Assembly (NCBI GenBank): GCA_900752285.1
Contig: CAADUW010000122.1
Span: 1 to 37,836 of the forward strand
DNA length: 37,836 bases
Source: an uncultured Oscillospiraceae bacterium
GTDB taxonomy: Bacteria > Bacillota > Clostridia > Oscillospirales > Oscillospiraceae
Reading direction: 5' to 3'
Part shown: in pieces, positions 7,299 through 16,322 of the stretch
Layout of the letters: each line of letters starts with the position of its first letter
Numbering within the stretch: the stretch's first letter is position 1
The notes under the pieces: generated by a model
The model's database searches: none
Told to the model about the DNA's origin: nothing
What the model saw: only the letters and a program-made list of their open reading frames with translations
Program-made: the position numbers and the translations under genes

Positions 7299-10200
7299 AT
7301 GCTCCATTTACTGTTGGGCAGGGACTGGACCCGGAACCGGGACGCGATCCTTGCGAGAATCCGGGACGATGTGAAAAACGAAAATCCGGGAAGGATTCTG
7401 CTGGTACCGGAACTGATCAGCCATGAGACGGAACGGGCGCTTTGCGCTTGGGCGGGGGACACCGCCAGCCGGTATGCGGAGGTGTTGTCCTTTTCCCGGC
7501 TGGCGTCCAGAGTTTCCGAGGGGGGGGAGCAGGGACTGCTTCCCTGTCTGGATGGCGGCGGACGGGTGGTCGCCATGGCTTCTGCCGCACGACAGCTGTC
7601 CAGCCGGTTGAAGGCTTACGCCGCTGTGGAAACCAAACCGGAATTTCTGCAAAAGCTCATTGAAGCAATTGATGAATTCAAGCGCTGCTGTATTTCTTCG
7701 GAGGACCTGCTTCAGGCGTCCGGGCGTTCCGAGGGCAGTCTTGCCCAGAAGCTGGAGGAGCTTTCGCTCCTGATGTCCGCCTATGACGCAATCTGTGCCC
7801 GGGGCAAGCGGGATCCCCGGGATCAGATGACCTGGCTGCTGGAGCAGCTGGAGGACGGGGAATACGGCAGCGATCACATCTTTTATATAGACGGGTTTCC
7901 GGACTTTACCCGGCAGCATCTGGCAATTCTGGAAAGCCTGATCCGCACCAGTCCTCAGGTGACGGTGAGCCTGAACTGCGATGCGCCCGGGTCGAAGCTG
8001 CTGGCTTTCGAAAAGGCGGGACAGACCGCGTCGGAGCTTATCCGCTGTGCGGAACGGGCGGGAGTTGCGTATCAGATCGAGACAGTCCCGGAACGGGAGG
8101 ACGGACTTCGTCCCCTGCGGAACCTGATTTTTCAGGGACGGATTCAGGAGGGGGCCCTTTCCGGAAACCTGCAAACGGTGCTTGCGGGATCTTTGTGGCA
8201 GGAGTGTCTGGCGGCGGGACAGCGCGTCCTGTCCGCCGTGCGGAAGGGCCGCCGCTATCGGGATATTACCGTTGCGGTGACGGATGTTGCCGCCTATCAA
8301 CCGGTTATGGAGCAGGTTTTTGCGCGGCTGAAGATTCCGCTCTACCGTTCCGGTACGGAAGAAATTCTGGAAAAAAATGTGATCTGTACGGTACTTACGG
8401 CACTGGATGCCGCTCTCAGCGGCTTTGAGCGGAGAAATGTGCTGGAATATCTTCGCTCCGCCCTTTCGCCGCTGGATGCCGATACCTGCGATCTGGTGGA
8501 AAACTACGCGGTGGTCTGGAATATCCGGGGAAAGCAGTGGCTCAGTCCGTGGCAGTTCCACCCGGACGGCCTGTCCGGCGTCTGGGACGCGGCCTCCACC
8601 GAGCGGCTGCGCCTGCTGAATGCGGCAAGAGAGCTTGCCATGACCCCGCTCATGCACCTGCAGCAGGGGCTTTCCAAGGCGGGCGCTCTGCGGGAGCAGG
8701 TTCTGGCCCTTTACGGATTTCTGGAAGAAATCGGGCTGGAATCCCGGCTGGAACAGCTTGCGTCCGCCTTTGAGGCGGAGGGGGATGACCGGAATGCCCA
8801 GATCCTGGGGCAGCTCTGGGAAATTCTCCTGTCGGCACTGGAACAGATGTATGATGTGCTGGGAGAAACTCACTGGCAGACGGAGCACTTTACCCGGCTC
8901 CTGCGTCTGCTGCTCAGTCAGTACGATGTGGGAACCATTCCGCCGGTGCTGGATGCGGTGCAGATGGGACCCGTGTCCGCCATGCGCTGCCACAGCAGCC
9001 GGTATCTGCTGGTGCTGGGGGCAGAGGAAGGAAGCCTTCCGGGCTATTCCGGTTCCGTGGGATTGCTGACGGATGCGGAGCGGGATGCGCTGCGCAGTCT
9101 GGGCGTCCCTCTGACGGGCGGCGCCATGGAGGGAATTCAGGCGGAGTTTGCGGAAATATACGGCGTTTTTACGGGAGCACAGGAAACGGTGACCGTATTC
9201 AGCTCCTCCGGACAGCCGTCTTTCCTCTTCAAAAGAATGGAAAGCCTCTGCGGCGGAAGTACGGAAGCAAATCCGGAAACAGAGTTTGCCCAGGCAGATT
9301 CGTGGGAGGCCGGTGCCTGGTTGGCATCCAGAGACGGAGGGCAGAGTGCCGGGAGGCTTGGACTTTCGGAAGAATACGCCGGGGTTCGAAAAATGGCGGG
9401 CCATGATTTCGGTACCGTTTCCCCGGAGGGAGTCCGGGGACTTTACGGGCGAAGTCTGAATCTGTCCGCATCCCAGATCGATACCCAGGCGGAGTGCCGG
9501 ATGCAGTATTTCCTGAAATACGGTCTGCGGGCAAGAGAACGGCGGGAAGCGGCGGTAGACCCGGCAGAGTTTGGTACCTATGTCCATGCGGTGTTGGAAA
9601 ATACCGCCCGATGCGTCCGGGATATGGGGGGCTTTCACCGGGTCACGTTGGAAGAAACCCTGTCCCTTGCTCACGATTTTTCGGATCAATACGCAAAGGA
9701 GCATTTTGGTCCGCTGGCTTCTCAGCGTGCCCGGTTCCTGTTTCAGAGAAACCTGCGGGAGCTGGATATGGTCGTCGCGGAATTGTGGCAGGAGCTGTCG
9801 AAGTCCCAATTTGCTCCCCGGGACTTTGAAGTGAACTTTGGCGGTGAGGGCGGACTGCCACCTATCGCCATTCCCAACGCAAAAATAAATGCCCTTCTTC
9901 GGGGCTTTGTGGACCGGGTAGATGTCTGGGAAAGCGGCGCGGCAAACTATTACCGGGTGGTGGACTACAAAACCGGCAAAAAGGACTTTGACTACTGTGA
10001 CGTGTTCAACGGTGTGGGATTGCAGATGCTGCTGTATCTGTTTGCGCTGAAGCACAGCGGCGGAAAGCTTCTGGGACAGACGCCCGTCCCGGCAGGTGTG
10101 CAGTATTTCCCTGCCCGGGCGCCCTACATTCCCCTTGACGGGAAACCGGATGCGCAGGAAGCGGAGCATGCGCGGCAGGACAAGTGGAAGCGAAAAGGTC

Positions 10201-10556
10201 TCTTGCTGAAGGACGAGGATGTGCTTCGCGCCATGGAACCGGGAGAGAATCCCAGCCGCAGCTTCCAGATAAAGAAGGACGGAACCGTTCAGGGAGATCT
10301 GGCAGACCGGGAACAGCTGAAGCTGCTTGAGGGTTATGTGCTTCGGGTTCTGGACCGGCTGGTTACGGACATTGCGGTGGGAAATGTGACCCCCAATCCG
10401 TATACCCGGGGTTCGTCCCACGATGCCTGCCAGTTCTGCCCCTATGGCAGTGTGTGCCATAAGAGCGAGGTAACAGGCAGAAGAAATTACAAGACGATGA
10501 CGGCCCAGCGGTTCTGGGAAGAGATCGGAAAGGAGATGGGCACAGATGCTGGATGA
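7299..10556 (+). CDS. addB: AddAB helicase-nuclease subunit AddB
   Basis: A 1,085-residue partner of AddA in the double-strand-break resection complex that loads RecA after Chi recognition. The C-terminal nuclease domain shows FGTYVHAVLENTA and VVDYKTGKKDFDY. Four cysteines that would bind a 4Fe-4S cluster are one in QAECRMQYFLKY and three in CQFCPYGSVCH, the usual AddB layout. The N-terminus reads MLHLLLGRDWTRNRDA, where AddB of Bacillus has a Walker A GRSGSGKT; the nucleotide-binding loop is absent here. The ATG at 7299 gives the family-like start; a GTG at 7272 would add nine charged residues. Its 3' end overlaps addA by 11 nt, implying translational coupling. Confidence 0.9.
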   Translation: MLHLLLGRDWTRNRDAILARIRDDVKNENPGRILLVPELISHETERALCAWAGDTASRYAEVLSFSRLASRVSEGGEQGLLPCLDGGGRVVAMASAARQLSSRLKAYAAVETKPEFLQKLIEAIDEFKRCCISSEDLLQASGRSEGSLAQKLEELSLLMSAYDAICARGKRDPRDQMTWLLEQLEDGEYGSDHIFYIDGFPDFTRQHLAILESLIRTSPQVTVSLNCDAPGSKLLAFEKAGQTASELIRCAERAGVAYQIETVPEREDGLRPLRNLIFQGRIQEGALSGNLQTVLAGSLWQECLAAGQRVLSAVRKGRRYRDITVAVTDVAAYQPVMEQVFARLKIPLYRSGTEEILEKNVICTVLTALDAALSGFERRNVLEYLRSALSPLDADTCDLVENYAVVWNIRGKQWLSPWQFHPDGLSGVWDAASTERLRLLNAARELAMTPLMHLQQGLSKAGALREQVLALYGFLEEIGLESRLEQLASAFEAEGDDRNAQILGQLWEILLSALEQMYDVLGETHWQTEHFTRLLRLLLSQYDVGTIPPVLDAVQMGPVSAMRCHSSRYLLVLGAEEGSLPGYSGSVGLLTDAERDALRSLGVPLTGGAMEGIQAEFAEIYGVFTGAQETVTVFSSSGQPSFLFKRMESLCGGSTEANPETEFAQADSWEAGAWLASRDGGQSAGRLGLSEEYAGVRKMAGHDFGTVSPEGVRGLYGRSLNLSASQIDTQAECRMQYFLKYGLRARERREAAVDPAEFGTYVHAVLENTARCVRDMGGFHRVTLEETLSLAHDFSDQYAKEHFGPLASQRARFLFQRNLRELDMVVAELWQELSKSQFAPRDFEVNFGGEGGLPPIAIPNAKINALLRGFVDRVDVWESGAANYYRVVDYKTGKKDFDYCDVFNGVGLQMLLYLFALKHSGGKLLGQTPVPAGVQYFPARAPYIPLDGKPDAQEAEHARQDKWKRKGLLLKDEDVLRAMEPGENPSRSFQIKKDGTVQGDLADREQLKLLEGYVLRVLDRLVTDIAVGNVTPNPYTRGSSHDACQFCPYGSVCHKSEVTGRRNYKTMTAQRFWEEIGKEMGTDAG

Positions 10557-13500
10557 GCTTACCGGTCAGCAAAGGCTTGCGGCAACCAACCGGGGCGGAA
10601 AGCTTCTGGTCAGTGCGGCGGCAGGCTCCGGCAAAACGCGGGTTCTGGTTGAACGGCTTCTGTGCTGTCTGACGGACCCGCTTGCGCCTGCTCAGCTGGA
10701 CGAGTTCCTGATCATTACATACACCAAGGCGGCGGCAGCGGAGCTTCGGGGCAAGATCGGTGCGGAGCTGACCTCCAGAATTGCTGCGGATCCCGATAAC
10801 CGGCATTTGCAGAAGCAGCTCCAGCGGCTGTATCTGACCCAGATTTCCACGGTTCACGGCTTCTGCACCCAGCTTCTCCGGGAGTACGCTTACCGTCTGG
10901 ATCTGGCGCCGGACTTCCGGGTGACGGATGAGACGGAAACCGATGAGCTTCGGCGCACGGTTCTGTCCGATATGTTGGATCGATCTTATGAGGAACTGGC
11001 GGATGACCCGGATTTTCGTGCTTTTGTGGAAACCCAGGGACTGGGACGGGACGATAAGGCGCTTCCGGAACTGATTTTCAAGGTCTATGACAGCGCCCGC
11101 TGCCATCTGGACCCGGAGGGCTGGCTGGAGCAATGCCTGAGATCCGCCCAGATAGAACCGGGGACGGATATTTCGGAAACGGTCTGGGGAGCCTTCCTCC
11201 TTGCAGATCTCAAACGGTTTCTGGAAGATCATATCGAGGCAATGCGCTGGTGCGCGGAGCAGGCCGCCCGGGTGCCGGAATTTGATAAGGTGACGCAGAA
11301 TCTGTCGGATACGCTGTGCCAGCTGACGGAACTGTGCCGGTGCGAAAGCTGGGACAGCGCGGCAGCGCGTATGGACGTTTCCTTTGGTACCTTGCGGTTT
11401 CCCCGAAAAAATCCGGATCCGGAACTGACGGATCGGATCAAGGCAGTGCGGGAAGCCTGCAAGGAGGGGCTGAAAAAGAAGCGCAGGGCCTTCAGCGGAA
11501 CCTCGGAGGAACTGCTGCAGGACATGGAACAGGCCGCCCCCGGTGTCCGGGGCCTGATTTATGTGGTTCGCCGGTTCAGTGCAGATTTCGCTGCCGCAAA
11601 ACGCAGCCGCCGGGTGCTGGACTTCGGCGATCTGGAGCATCGGACGTTGGATCTGCTTTTGGGAAAGAGCCGCTCGGGACCGACTGCGGCAGCAAAGGAA
11701 ATTGCCCGGCGCTTCCGGGAAGTGCTGGTGGACGAATATCAGGACTCCAATGCGGTGCAGGACGCGATCTTTACGGTGCTGACGGATCAGAAGCGCAACT
11801 GCTTCCTCGTGGGGGATGTAAAGCAGTCTATCTATCGGTTCCGTCTGGCGGATCCCGGGATTTTTTTGCAGAAGTATCAGACCTTTGCCGATGCTGCGTC
11901 CGTTTCGGACAGCAGCGACCGGAAGGTGCTTCTGAGCCATAATTTCCGCTCCGGTGGAGAAGTGATCGCCGCGGTGAATGATGTATTTTCCGTCTGCATG
12001 TCTTCGGAGGTAGGGGGACTGCGCTACACGGAGGCGGAGGCGCTGCGGGAGGGCGTGCCTCACACCCCGTTGCCGGATCCCGGCGTAGAGCTGTACGCGC
12101 TGGAGTCAGAGGAAGATTCCTATGGAGAAGAGGCGGCATTTACCGCCCGGCGAATCAAACAGATGCTGGGAACGACCATGGTCCGCAGCGGTGATACTCT
12201 GCGCCCCATGGAGCCGGATGACGTGGTGATTTTGCTCCGGTCCCCCGGTTCGGTGGGCGTGGAGTTTCAGCGGGCGCTGGAAGCGGAAGGCATTCGCTGC
12301 GTGATCGGAGGCGGTATGGATCTTCTGCAAACCCGGGAGGTTCAGAACCTTTGGGATCTGCTCAGGACGGTTCAGAATCCACGGCAGGATATTCCGCTTG
12401 TCAGCACGCTTTCAAGCCCCCTGTTCGGGTTTACGGCGGACGATCTGGCAAAGATCCGGGCGGGACATACAAAGGGAAGCTTTTATGACGCCCTGACTGT
12501 TTCGGACGGGGAAAAGGAACGGAACTTCCTGGTCACCCTTGCTGCCTTGCGGCAGGAAGCCCGGCGGGGAACCCTGATCTCCCTGCTGAACCGGTGCTTT
12601 ACCGTGACCCGGATCGACAGCCTGTATGGGGCAATGCCGGGCGGTGACGCAAAGAAGGAAAATCTGCGGCAGTTCTTCAAATTTGCCTGCGGCTATGAGA
12701 GCGGCGGCGTCTGCTCTCTGGGACAGTTCCTGACGTACCTGGATAATTTGCAGTCCAGCGGAATGACCGCCGCGTCCGGCAGCAGTACCGGCTGCGTCAC
12801 GATTATGAGCATTCATCGTTCCAAGGGGCTGGAATTCCCGGTGGTATTTCTCTGCGCCCTGTCCCGGAAATTCAATCGGGAGGATCTGCGCCAGCAGGTG
12901 CTGTGCGATCCGGATCTGGGGCTGGGGCTGAATGTGGCAGATACCGCACTGCGTGTCCGTTACCCCTCCCTTGCCCGGCGGTCCATCGCCGCGAAAATGG
13001 AACAGGAGAGTGTCAGTGAGGAACTTCGGGTCCTGTATGTTGCCATGACCCGTGCCCGGGACCGGCTCATTATGACCTATGCCGCAAAAAAACTGGACAA
13101 AAAGCTTCAGGAAATTGCGGCCAGACTGCCGGTGGCGGGAGGAAGCGCCCTGATCCGGGAAGCGGTTTGCCCCGGGGACTGGATCCTCTGCACGGCAATG
13201 GGACGGACGGATGCGGGGGAATTGCACCAACTGGGCGGAAGTCCCGGGAATACCCGTATGGATAACAACCCCTGGCGAATCCGGGTGTGCCAGGGTGTAA
13301 AGCGGGAAGAGGAAAACGGCGCAGTATCGGTGAACGGAACGCTGCCCGTGCCTCCGGCAGCGGAGGAGACCATTCGGAACGGACTGTCCTTTCACTATGC
13401 TCACGCGGCAGCGACCCGGGCTCCCTCGAAACAGACCGCAACCGGCATCAAGGGACGGGAAAAGGATACGGAAGCGGCGGAAAACTCCGGAGGAAACCGC

Positions 13501-14058
13501 CGGCAGGAGCATACCTACCGGCAGCCGTCCTTCCTTGGCGGCAGGGCGGACAGCCTGTCCCGGGGCAGCGCCATGCATGCGGCGATGCAGTATCTGCGGT
13601 TCGAAAACTGCAGGAGCCGGGAGGGCGTAGCGGCAGAGGTTGACCGTCTGGTAAGCACCGGATTTCTGACGCCGGAACAGGGCACCATGGTGGACAGCGG
13701 GAAAATAGCCGCGTTCTTTGCCTCGCCCATTGGCGAAAGGCTGGCAAACGGCGGCGAAATTCTCCGGGAGTTCAAGTTCTCCATTCTGGAGCCCGGCGAA
13801 CACTTTGGGGAAGGGCTGGACGGTGAGCAGGTGCTGATGCAGGGCGTGGTGGACTGTGCCATTCTGGACCCGGAAGGAATTACCGTTCTGGACTTTAAGA
13901 CGGATCGGGTCACGGAGGAAACCGCAGCCGCCGCGGCAGAGCGCTACAGCGGACAGGTGAACGTCTACGCTGCCGCGCTGGAACGGATTTTCCGAAAGCC
14001 GGTCATCCACAAGTACCTGTATTTCTTCCACCTGAACCGATTTATGAAGATTCCCTGA
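10546..14058 (+). CDS. addA: AddAB helicase-nuclease subunit AddA
   Basis: A 1,170-residue UvrD/Rep-type 3'-5' helicase fused to a RecB-type nuclease; the motor subunit of AddAB. Visible motifs: LTGQQRLAAT Q-motif, Walker A AAAGSGKTRVL near residue 24, VDEYQDSN (Walker B), VGDVKQSIYRFR, MSIHRSKGLEFPVVF, and RVLYVAMTRARDRL. The C-terminal nuclease has RGSAMHAAMQYL and QGVVDCAILDPEGITVLDFKTDRV. Length is normal. The ATG at 10546 lies inside the addB end. No terminator with a T-run follows on this strand; the hairpin at 14059-14093 serves the opposite strand. Confidence 0.95.
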   Translation: MLDELTGQQRLAATNRGGKLLVSAAAGSGKTRVLVERLLCCLTDPLAPAQLDEFLIITYTKAAAAELRGKIGAELTSRIAADPDNRHLQKQLQRLYLTQISTVHGFCTQLLREYAYRLDLAPDFRVTDETETDELRRTVLSDMLDRSYEELADDPDFRAFVETQGLGRDDKALPELIFKVYDSARCHLDPEGWLEQCLRSAQIEPGTDISETVWGAFLLADLKRFLEDHIEAMRWCAEQAARVPEFDKVTQNLSDTLCQLTELCRCESWDSAAARMDVSFGTLRFPRKNPDPELTDRIKAVREACKEGLKKKRRAFSGTSEELLQDMEQAAPGVRGLIYVVRRFSADFAAAKRSRRVLDFGDLEHRTLDLLLGKSRSGPTAAAKEIARRFREVLVDEYQDSNAVQDAIFTVLTDQKRNCFLVGDVKQSIYRFRLADPGIFLQKYQTFADAASVSDSSDRKVLLSHNFRSGGEVIAAVNDVFSVCMSSEVGGLRYTEAEALREGVPHTPLPDPGVELYALESEEDSYGEEAAFTARRIKQMLGTTMVRSGDTLRPMEPDDVVILLRSPGSVGVEFQRALEAEGIRCVIGGGMDLLQTREVQNLWDLLRTVQNPRQDIPLVSTLSSPLFGFTADDLAKIRAGHTKGSFYDALTVSDGEKERNFLVTLAALRQEARRGTLISLLNRCFTVTRIDSLYGAMPGGDAKKENLRQFFKFACGYESGGVCSLGQFLTYLDNLQSSGMTAASGSSTGCVTIMSIHRSKGLEFPVVFLCALSRKFNREDLRQQVLCDPDLGLGLNVADTALRVRYPSLARRSIAAKMEQESVSEELRVLYVAMTRARDRLIMTYAAKKLDKKLQEIAARLPVAGGSALIREAVCPGDWILCTAMGRTDAGELHQLGGSPGNTRMDNNPWRIRVCQGVKREEENGAVSVNGTLPVPPAAEETIRNGLSFHYAHAAATRAPSKQTATGIKGREKDTEAAENSGGNRRQEHTYRQPSFLGGRADSLSRGSAMHAAMQYLRFENCRSREGVAAEVDRLVSTGFLTPEQGTMVDSGKIAAFFASPIGERLANGGEILREFKFSILEPGEHFGEGLDGEQVLMQGVVDCAILDPEGITVLDFKTDRVTEETAAAAAERYSGQVNVYAAALERIFRKPVIHKYLYFFHLNRFMKIP

Positions 14059-14093
14059 CAAAAACGCCCGCACCCGGTTCCCCGGGGGCGGGC
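14059..14093 (-). terminator. Terminator of the spoVAD-spoVAE-NQ peptide unit
   Basis: On the minus strand a GC-rich hairpin (14093-14066: GCGGGC and CCGGG arms with one mismatch) is followed by CGTTTTTGT. It lies 7 nt after the stop of the 34-residue peptide gene. Confidence 0.75.
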
Positions 14094-14099
14094 ACTGAG

Positions 14100-14204
14100 T
14101 CAGCGGTCTTCGCAGTTGTTCTGCTTGTTGTTCTGAGACTGATTCTGTTTCTGATTCTGCTGCTGGTTCTGATTTTGATTCTGCTTCTGATTCTGACTAT
14201 TCAT
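14100..14204 (-). CDS. 34-residue Asn/Gln-rich peptide
   Basis: An unrecognised micro-gene. It has an ATG at 14204, a strong GGAGG 8 nt upstream, and a terminator just past its TGA. The product has 24 Asn or Gln among 34 residues, with Lys/Ser interruptions and ending NNCEDR. The DNA is a degenerate hexanucleotide tract. It follows spoVAE by 58 nt and is probably co-transcribed; a weak forespore-like promoter match (GGGATA-17-CACAATA) also lies in that gap. Composition recalls gamma-type small acid-soluble spore proteins, which are Asn/Gln-rich, but no repeat unit of that family is present. The spore role is inferred from context only. Confidence 0.65.
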   Translation of the reverse strand: MNSQNQKQNQNQNQQQNQKQNQSQNNKQNNCEDR

Positions 14205-14262
14205 ATTTCTTTCCTCCACTGTATTTTTGCGGAAATACCGCAGCCATATTGTGCCCCGGTTT

Positions 14263-14619
14263 TCAGGATTTATCCCTTGCCCTGAACAGAATTCCGGCAA
14301 GGAGCCCCGCAAAGACCGCGGCGGTGATTCCTCCGGCAGTTGCTTTCAGTCCGCCGGTGAAGATGCCGAGAAATCCGTCTCTGTCCACCGCTTCCTTTAC
14401 GCCCTTGGAGAGGGTATAACCGAACCCGGTCAGGGGAACGGAGGCTCCCGCACCGGCAAACGTAAGGAGCGGCTTGTAAACGCCAACCGCACCCAGAATC
14501 ACGCCTGCCACCACGTAGGCGACCAGAATCCGTGCCGGGGTCAGCTTCGTTTTGTCAATCAGAATCTGCCCCAGAAGGCACAGAAACCCGCCTACAAGAA
14601 ACGCTTTCAGATAATCCAT
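14263..14619 (-). CDS. spoVAE: Stage V sporulation protein AE
   Basis: A 118-residue membrane protein with about four hydrophobic segments. The motif GFLCLLGQILIDKTKLTP is near the N-terminus, with LLTFAGAGASVPLTGFGYTL in the middle and FTGGLKATAGGITAAVFAG near the C-terminus. It is part of the SpoVA channel that moves dipicolinic acid into the forespore and releases it on germination. The ATG at 14619 is 4 nt past the spoVAD stop, with GGGAGG inside the spoVAD tail. The frame continues far upstream, but only from this ATG does the family sequence begin. Confidence 0.93.
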   Translation of the reverse strand: MDYLKAFLVGGFLCLLGQILIDKTKLTPARILVAYVVAGVILGAVGVYKPLLTFAGAGASVPLTGFGYTLSKGVKEAVDRDGFLGIFTGGLKATAGGITAAVFAGLLAGILFRARDKS

Positions 14620-14623
14620 TTTG

Positions 14624-15649
14624 TTACTCAGCCTCCCTGGCGCCGGAAATTGCCACGGCATGACATACTCCGGGAATCGGCAGACCCTGCTGGGTGGAGG
14701 TGGGGGAGAGCAGGGCTCCCGTTCCGCAGAAAAGCAGCTTTTTGAGCTTTCCTTTTCGCAGTTCCTCCAGCAGAGATCCGCACAGTGTAATGGCGCTGCA
14801 CCCGCAGCCGGAGCCGCCGGAGTGGACATCCTGCGTGGTGTTGTCAAATACCAGCGTTCCGCAGTCTGCCAGCTTTCCGCCCAGACTGATTCCTTCCTTT
14901 CGGGCAAGCTCCAGAAGCAGTTCCTTACCCAACTGTCCCAGATCGCCGGTTACGATCAGGTCAAAGGCCTCCGGGCCGGTGTGCAGGTCCTGAAAATGCT
15001 GCCGGATGGTAGCCAGTGCCGCCGGTGCCATGGCGGCTCCCATGTTGTTGGCATCCCGGATGCCCAGATCCGTTACGGTTCCAATGGTGCAGGCAGTAAT
15101 AACGGGGCCGGTCCCCTGACTGCAAACCAGTGCCGCACCGGAACCTGTAACCGTCCATTGGGAGGTGGGGGGACGCTGCCCGCCGTAGCCCAGCGGAAAC
15201 CGGTACTGGCGTTCGGAGGAAGCAAAGTGGGACGAGGTCATGGCGGCGACCCGGTCGGCAAACCCGCCGTCAACCGCCATGGATGCTGTAAGCAGGCTCT
15301 CCGCCATCGTCGAACAGGCACCGTACAGACCCAGATGGGGAATTCCGGTATTGCGCAGACTGAAGGAGGAGCCAATACACTGGTTCAGAAGATCTCCGGA
15401 AAAAACCAGATCCAGATCCTCGTTTTGAATTCCCGCTTTTTCCAGAAGCTTTTGCAGAGCGGTTTGCTGCATGACCTTCTCCGCCTGCTCCCAGGTGTCC
15501 TGTCCCCAATAGGGATCCCGGACGGTGACATCAAAGGTATGCCCCAGGGGACCCCCATCCTCTTTCTTTCCTGCCACGCTGGCCCAGTGGGTGATGACCG
15601 GCCGGGAGGGGAGGAGAAAGCTGCTTCGCCCACGTTTGTTTTTTGCCAT
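14624..15649 (-). CDS. spoVAD: Stage V sporulation protein AD
   Basis: A 341-residue soluble, thiolase-fold protein. In Bacillus SpoVAD binds dipicolinic acid at the inner spore membrane and works with SpoVAC and SpoVAE. Visible: FSGDLLNQCIGSSFSLR, GLYGACSTMAESLLT, TSSHFASSERQYRFPLGYG, VTGDLGQLGKELL, HSGGSGCGCSA. The ATG at 15649 follows GGAAGGTGA. A sigma-G-type promoter lies at 15680-15709. spoVAC, which normally precedes spoVAD, is not here; the next gene upstream is a divergent acetyltransferase. SpoVAC may be encoded elsewhere. Confidence 0.95.
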   Translation of the reverse strand: MAKNKRGRSSFLLPSRPVITHWASVAGKKEDGGPLGHTFDVTVRDPYWGQDTWEQAEKVMQQTALQKLLEKAGIQNEDLDLVFSGDLLNQCIGSSFSLRNTGIPHLGLYGACSTMAESLLTASMAVDGGFADRVAAMTSSHFASSERQYRFPLGYGGQRPPTSQWTVTGSGAALVCSQGTGPVITACTIGTVTDLGIRDANNMGAAMAPAALATIRQHFQDLHTGPEAFDLIVTGDLGQLGKELLLELARKEGISLGGKLADCGTLVFDNTTQDVHSGGSGCGCSAITLCGSLLEELRKGKLKKLLFCGTGALLSPTSTQQGLPIPGVCHAVAISGAREAE

Positions 15650-15679
15650 GGACTCACCTTCCTGTTGTGGTTTCCATGG

Positions 15680-15709
15680 TAGTATACCCCACAAAATGGG
15701 GGAAATTCA
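15680..15709 (-). promoter_or_regulatory. Sigma-G-type promoter of spoVAD-spoVAE
   Basis: Minus strand TGAATT (15709-15704), 17-bp spacer, TATACTA (15686-15680). Sigma-G consensus is TGAATA-17/18-CATACTA, so one mismatch per box. It is 31 nt before the spoVAD ATG. spoVA is a known sigma-G operon in Bacillus. Confidence 0.65.
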
Positions 15710-15725
15710 TGAATCAGGTGATTTT

Positions 15726-16244
15726 ATGCACTACGAAATTCGAAAGGTTACGTTTCAGGACTTTAACGACATCCGCGCCATTTATGCTTCTGCCAGAGCC
15801 TTTATGGCACGCACCGGAAACCCCAACCAGTGGGGAAAAGATCATCCCCCGGAGGAGACGCTCCGGAAGAATATTCAGGACGGGGTTCTGTACGCTGTCT
15901 GTGCGGACGGGAAGATCCACGGGGTATTTGCGTTCCTGCTGGGGGAGGACCCCAGCTATGGAGAGATTGACGGCGCCTGGCTGAGCAGCGCCCCTTACGG
16001 CACGATCCACCGGATCGCATCGGACGGAAGCCGGGGAATCATGGCGGCGGCGCTGCCGTTCTGCAAAAGCATCTGCCCCCATATCCGCATCGACACCCAT
16101 GCGGATAATCGTGTGATGCAGGAGCACATCCTGAAAAACGGCTTCCGGCGCTGCGGTATTATCCATTTGCAGGAAAACGGCGAACCCAGAATCGCCTATG
16201 AACTTCTTCCGGAGCAGACGTGTACCGAATCGGAAAACGCCTGA
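15726..16244 (+). CDS. GNAT-family N-acetyltransferase
   Basis: A 172-residue protein with GNAT-like organisation: MHYEIRKVTFQDFNDIRAIY (N-terminal strand and helix), AVCADGKIHGVFAFLLGEDPSY (central strands), HRIASDGSRGIMAAALPFC (acetyl-CoA-binding region, lacking a canonical Q/RxxGxG/A), and IDTHADNRVMQEHILKNGFRRCGII (C-terminal motif). The substrate is unknown. The ATG at 15726 has AGGTGA only 4 nt upstream; an ATG at 15696 is in frame but lacks a binding site. Divergent from spoVAD and overlapping its promoter region. Confidence 0.8.
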   Translation: MHYEIRKVTFQDFNDIRAIYASARAFMARTGNPNQWGKDHPPEETLRKNIQDGVLYAVCADGKIHGVFAFLLGEDPSYGEIDGAWLSSAPYGTIHRIASDGSRGIMAAALPFCKSICPHIRIDTHADNRVMQEHILKNGFRRCGIIHLQENGEPRIAYELLPEQTCTESENA

Positions 16245-16272
16245 AAACAGGAGGTAGACACAAGTCTCGATA

Positions 16273-16317
16273 AACAGCCCACGCTGACAGGCAGAACGCC
16301 TGTCAGCGTGGGCTGTT
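16273..16317. terminator. Bidirectional terminator, 20-bp perfect stem
   Basis: The arm at 16273-16292 pairs exactly with 16298-16317 around a 5-nt loop. It lies between the convergent acetyltransferase (stop 16244) and the NlpC/P60 gene (stop 16323). Confidence 0.85.
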
Positions 16318-16322
16318 GAAAA

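Noticed and set aside
7308..10460. A very long open frame on the strand opposite addB, with similar ones opposite addA, pheS/pheT, the M32 gene and the carboxypeptidase-like gene
   Set aside because: These arise from the GC-rich codon pattern of the true genes. They have no ribosome binding sites and no recognisable domains, and the other strand carries clear motifs.
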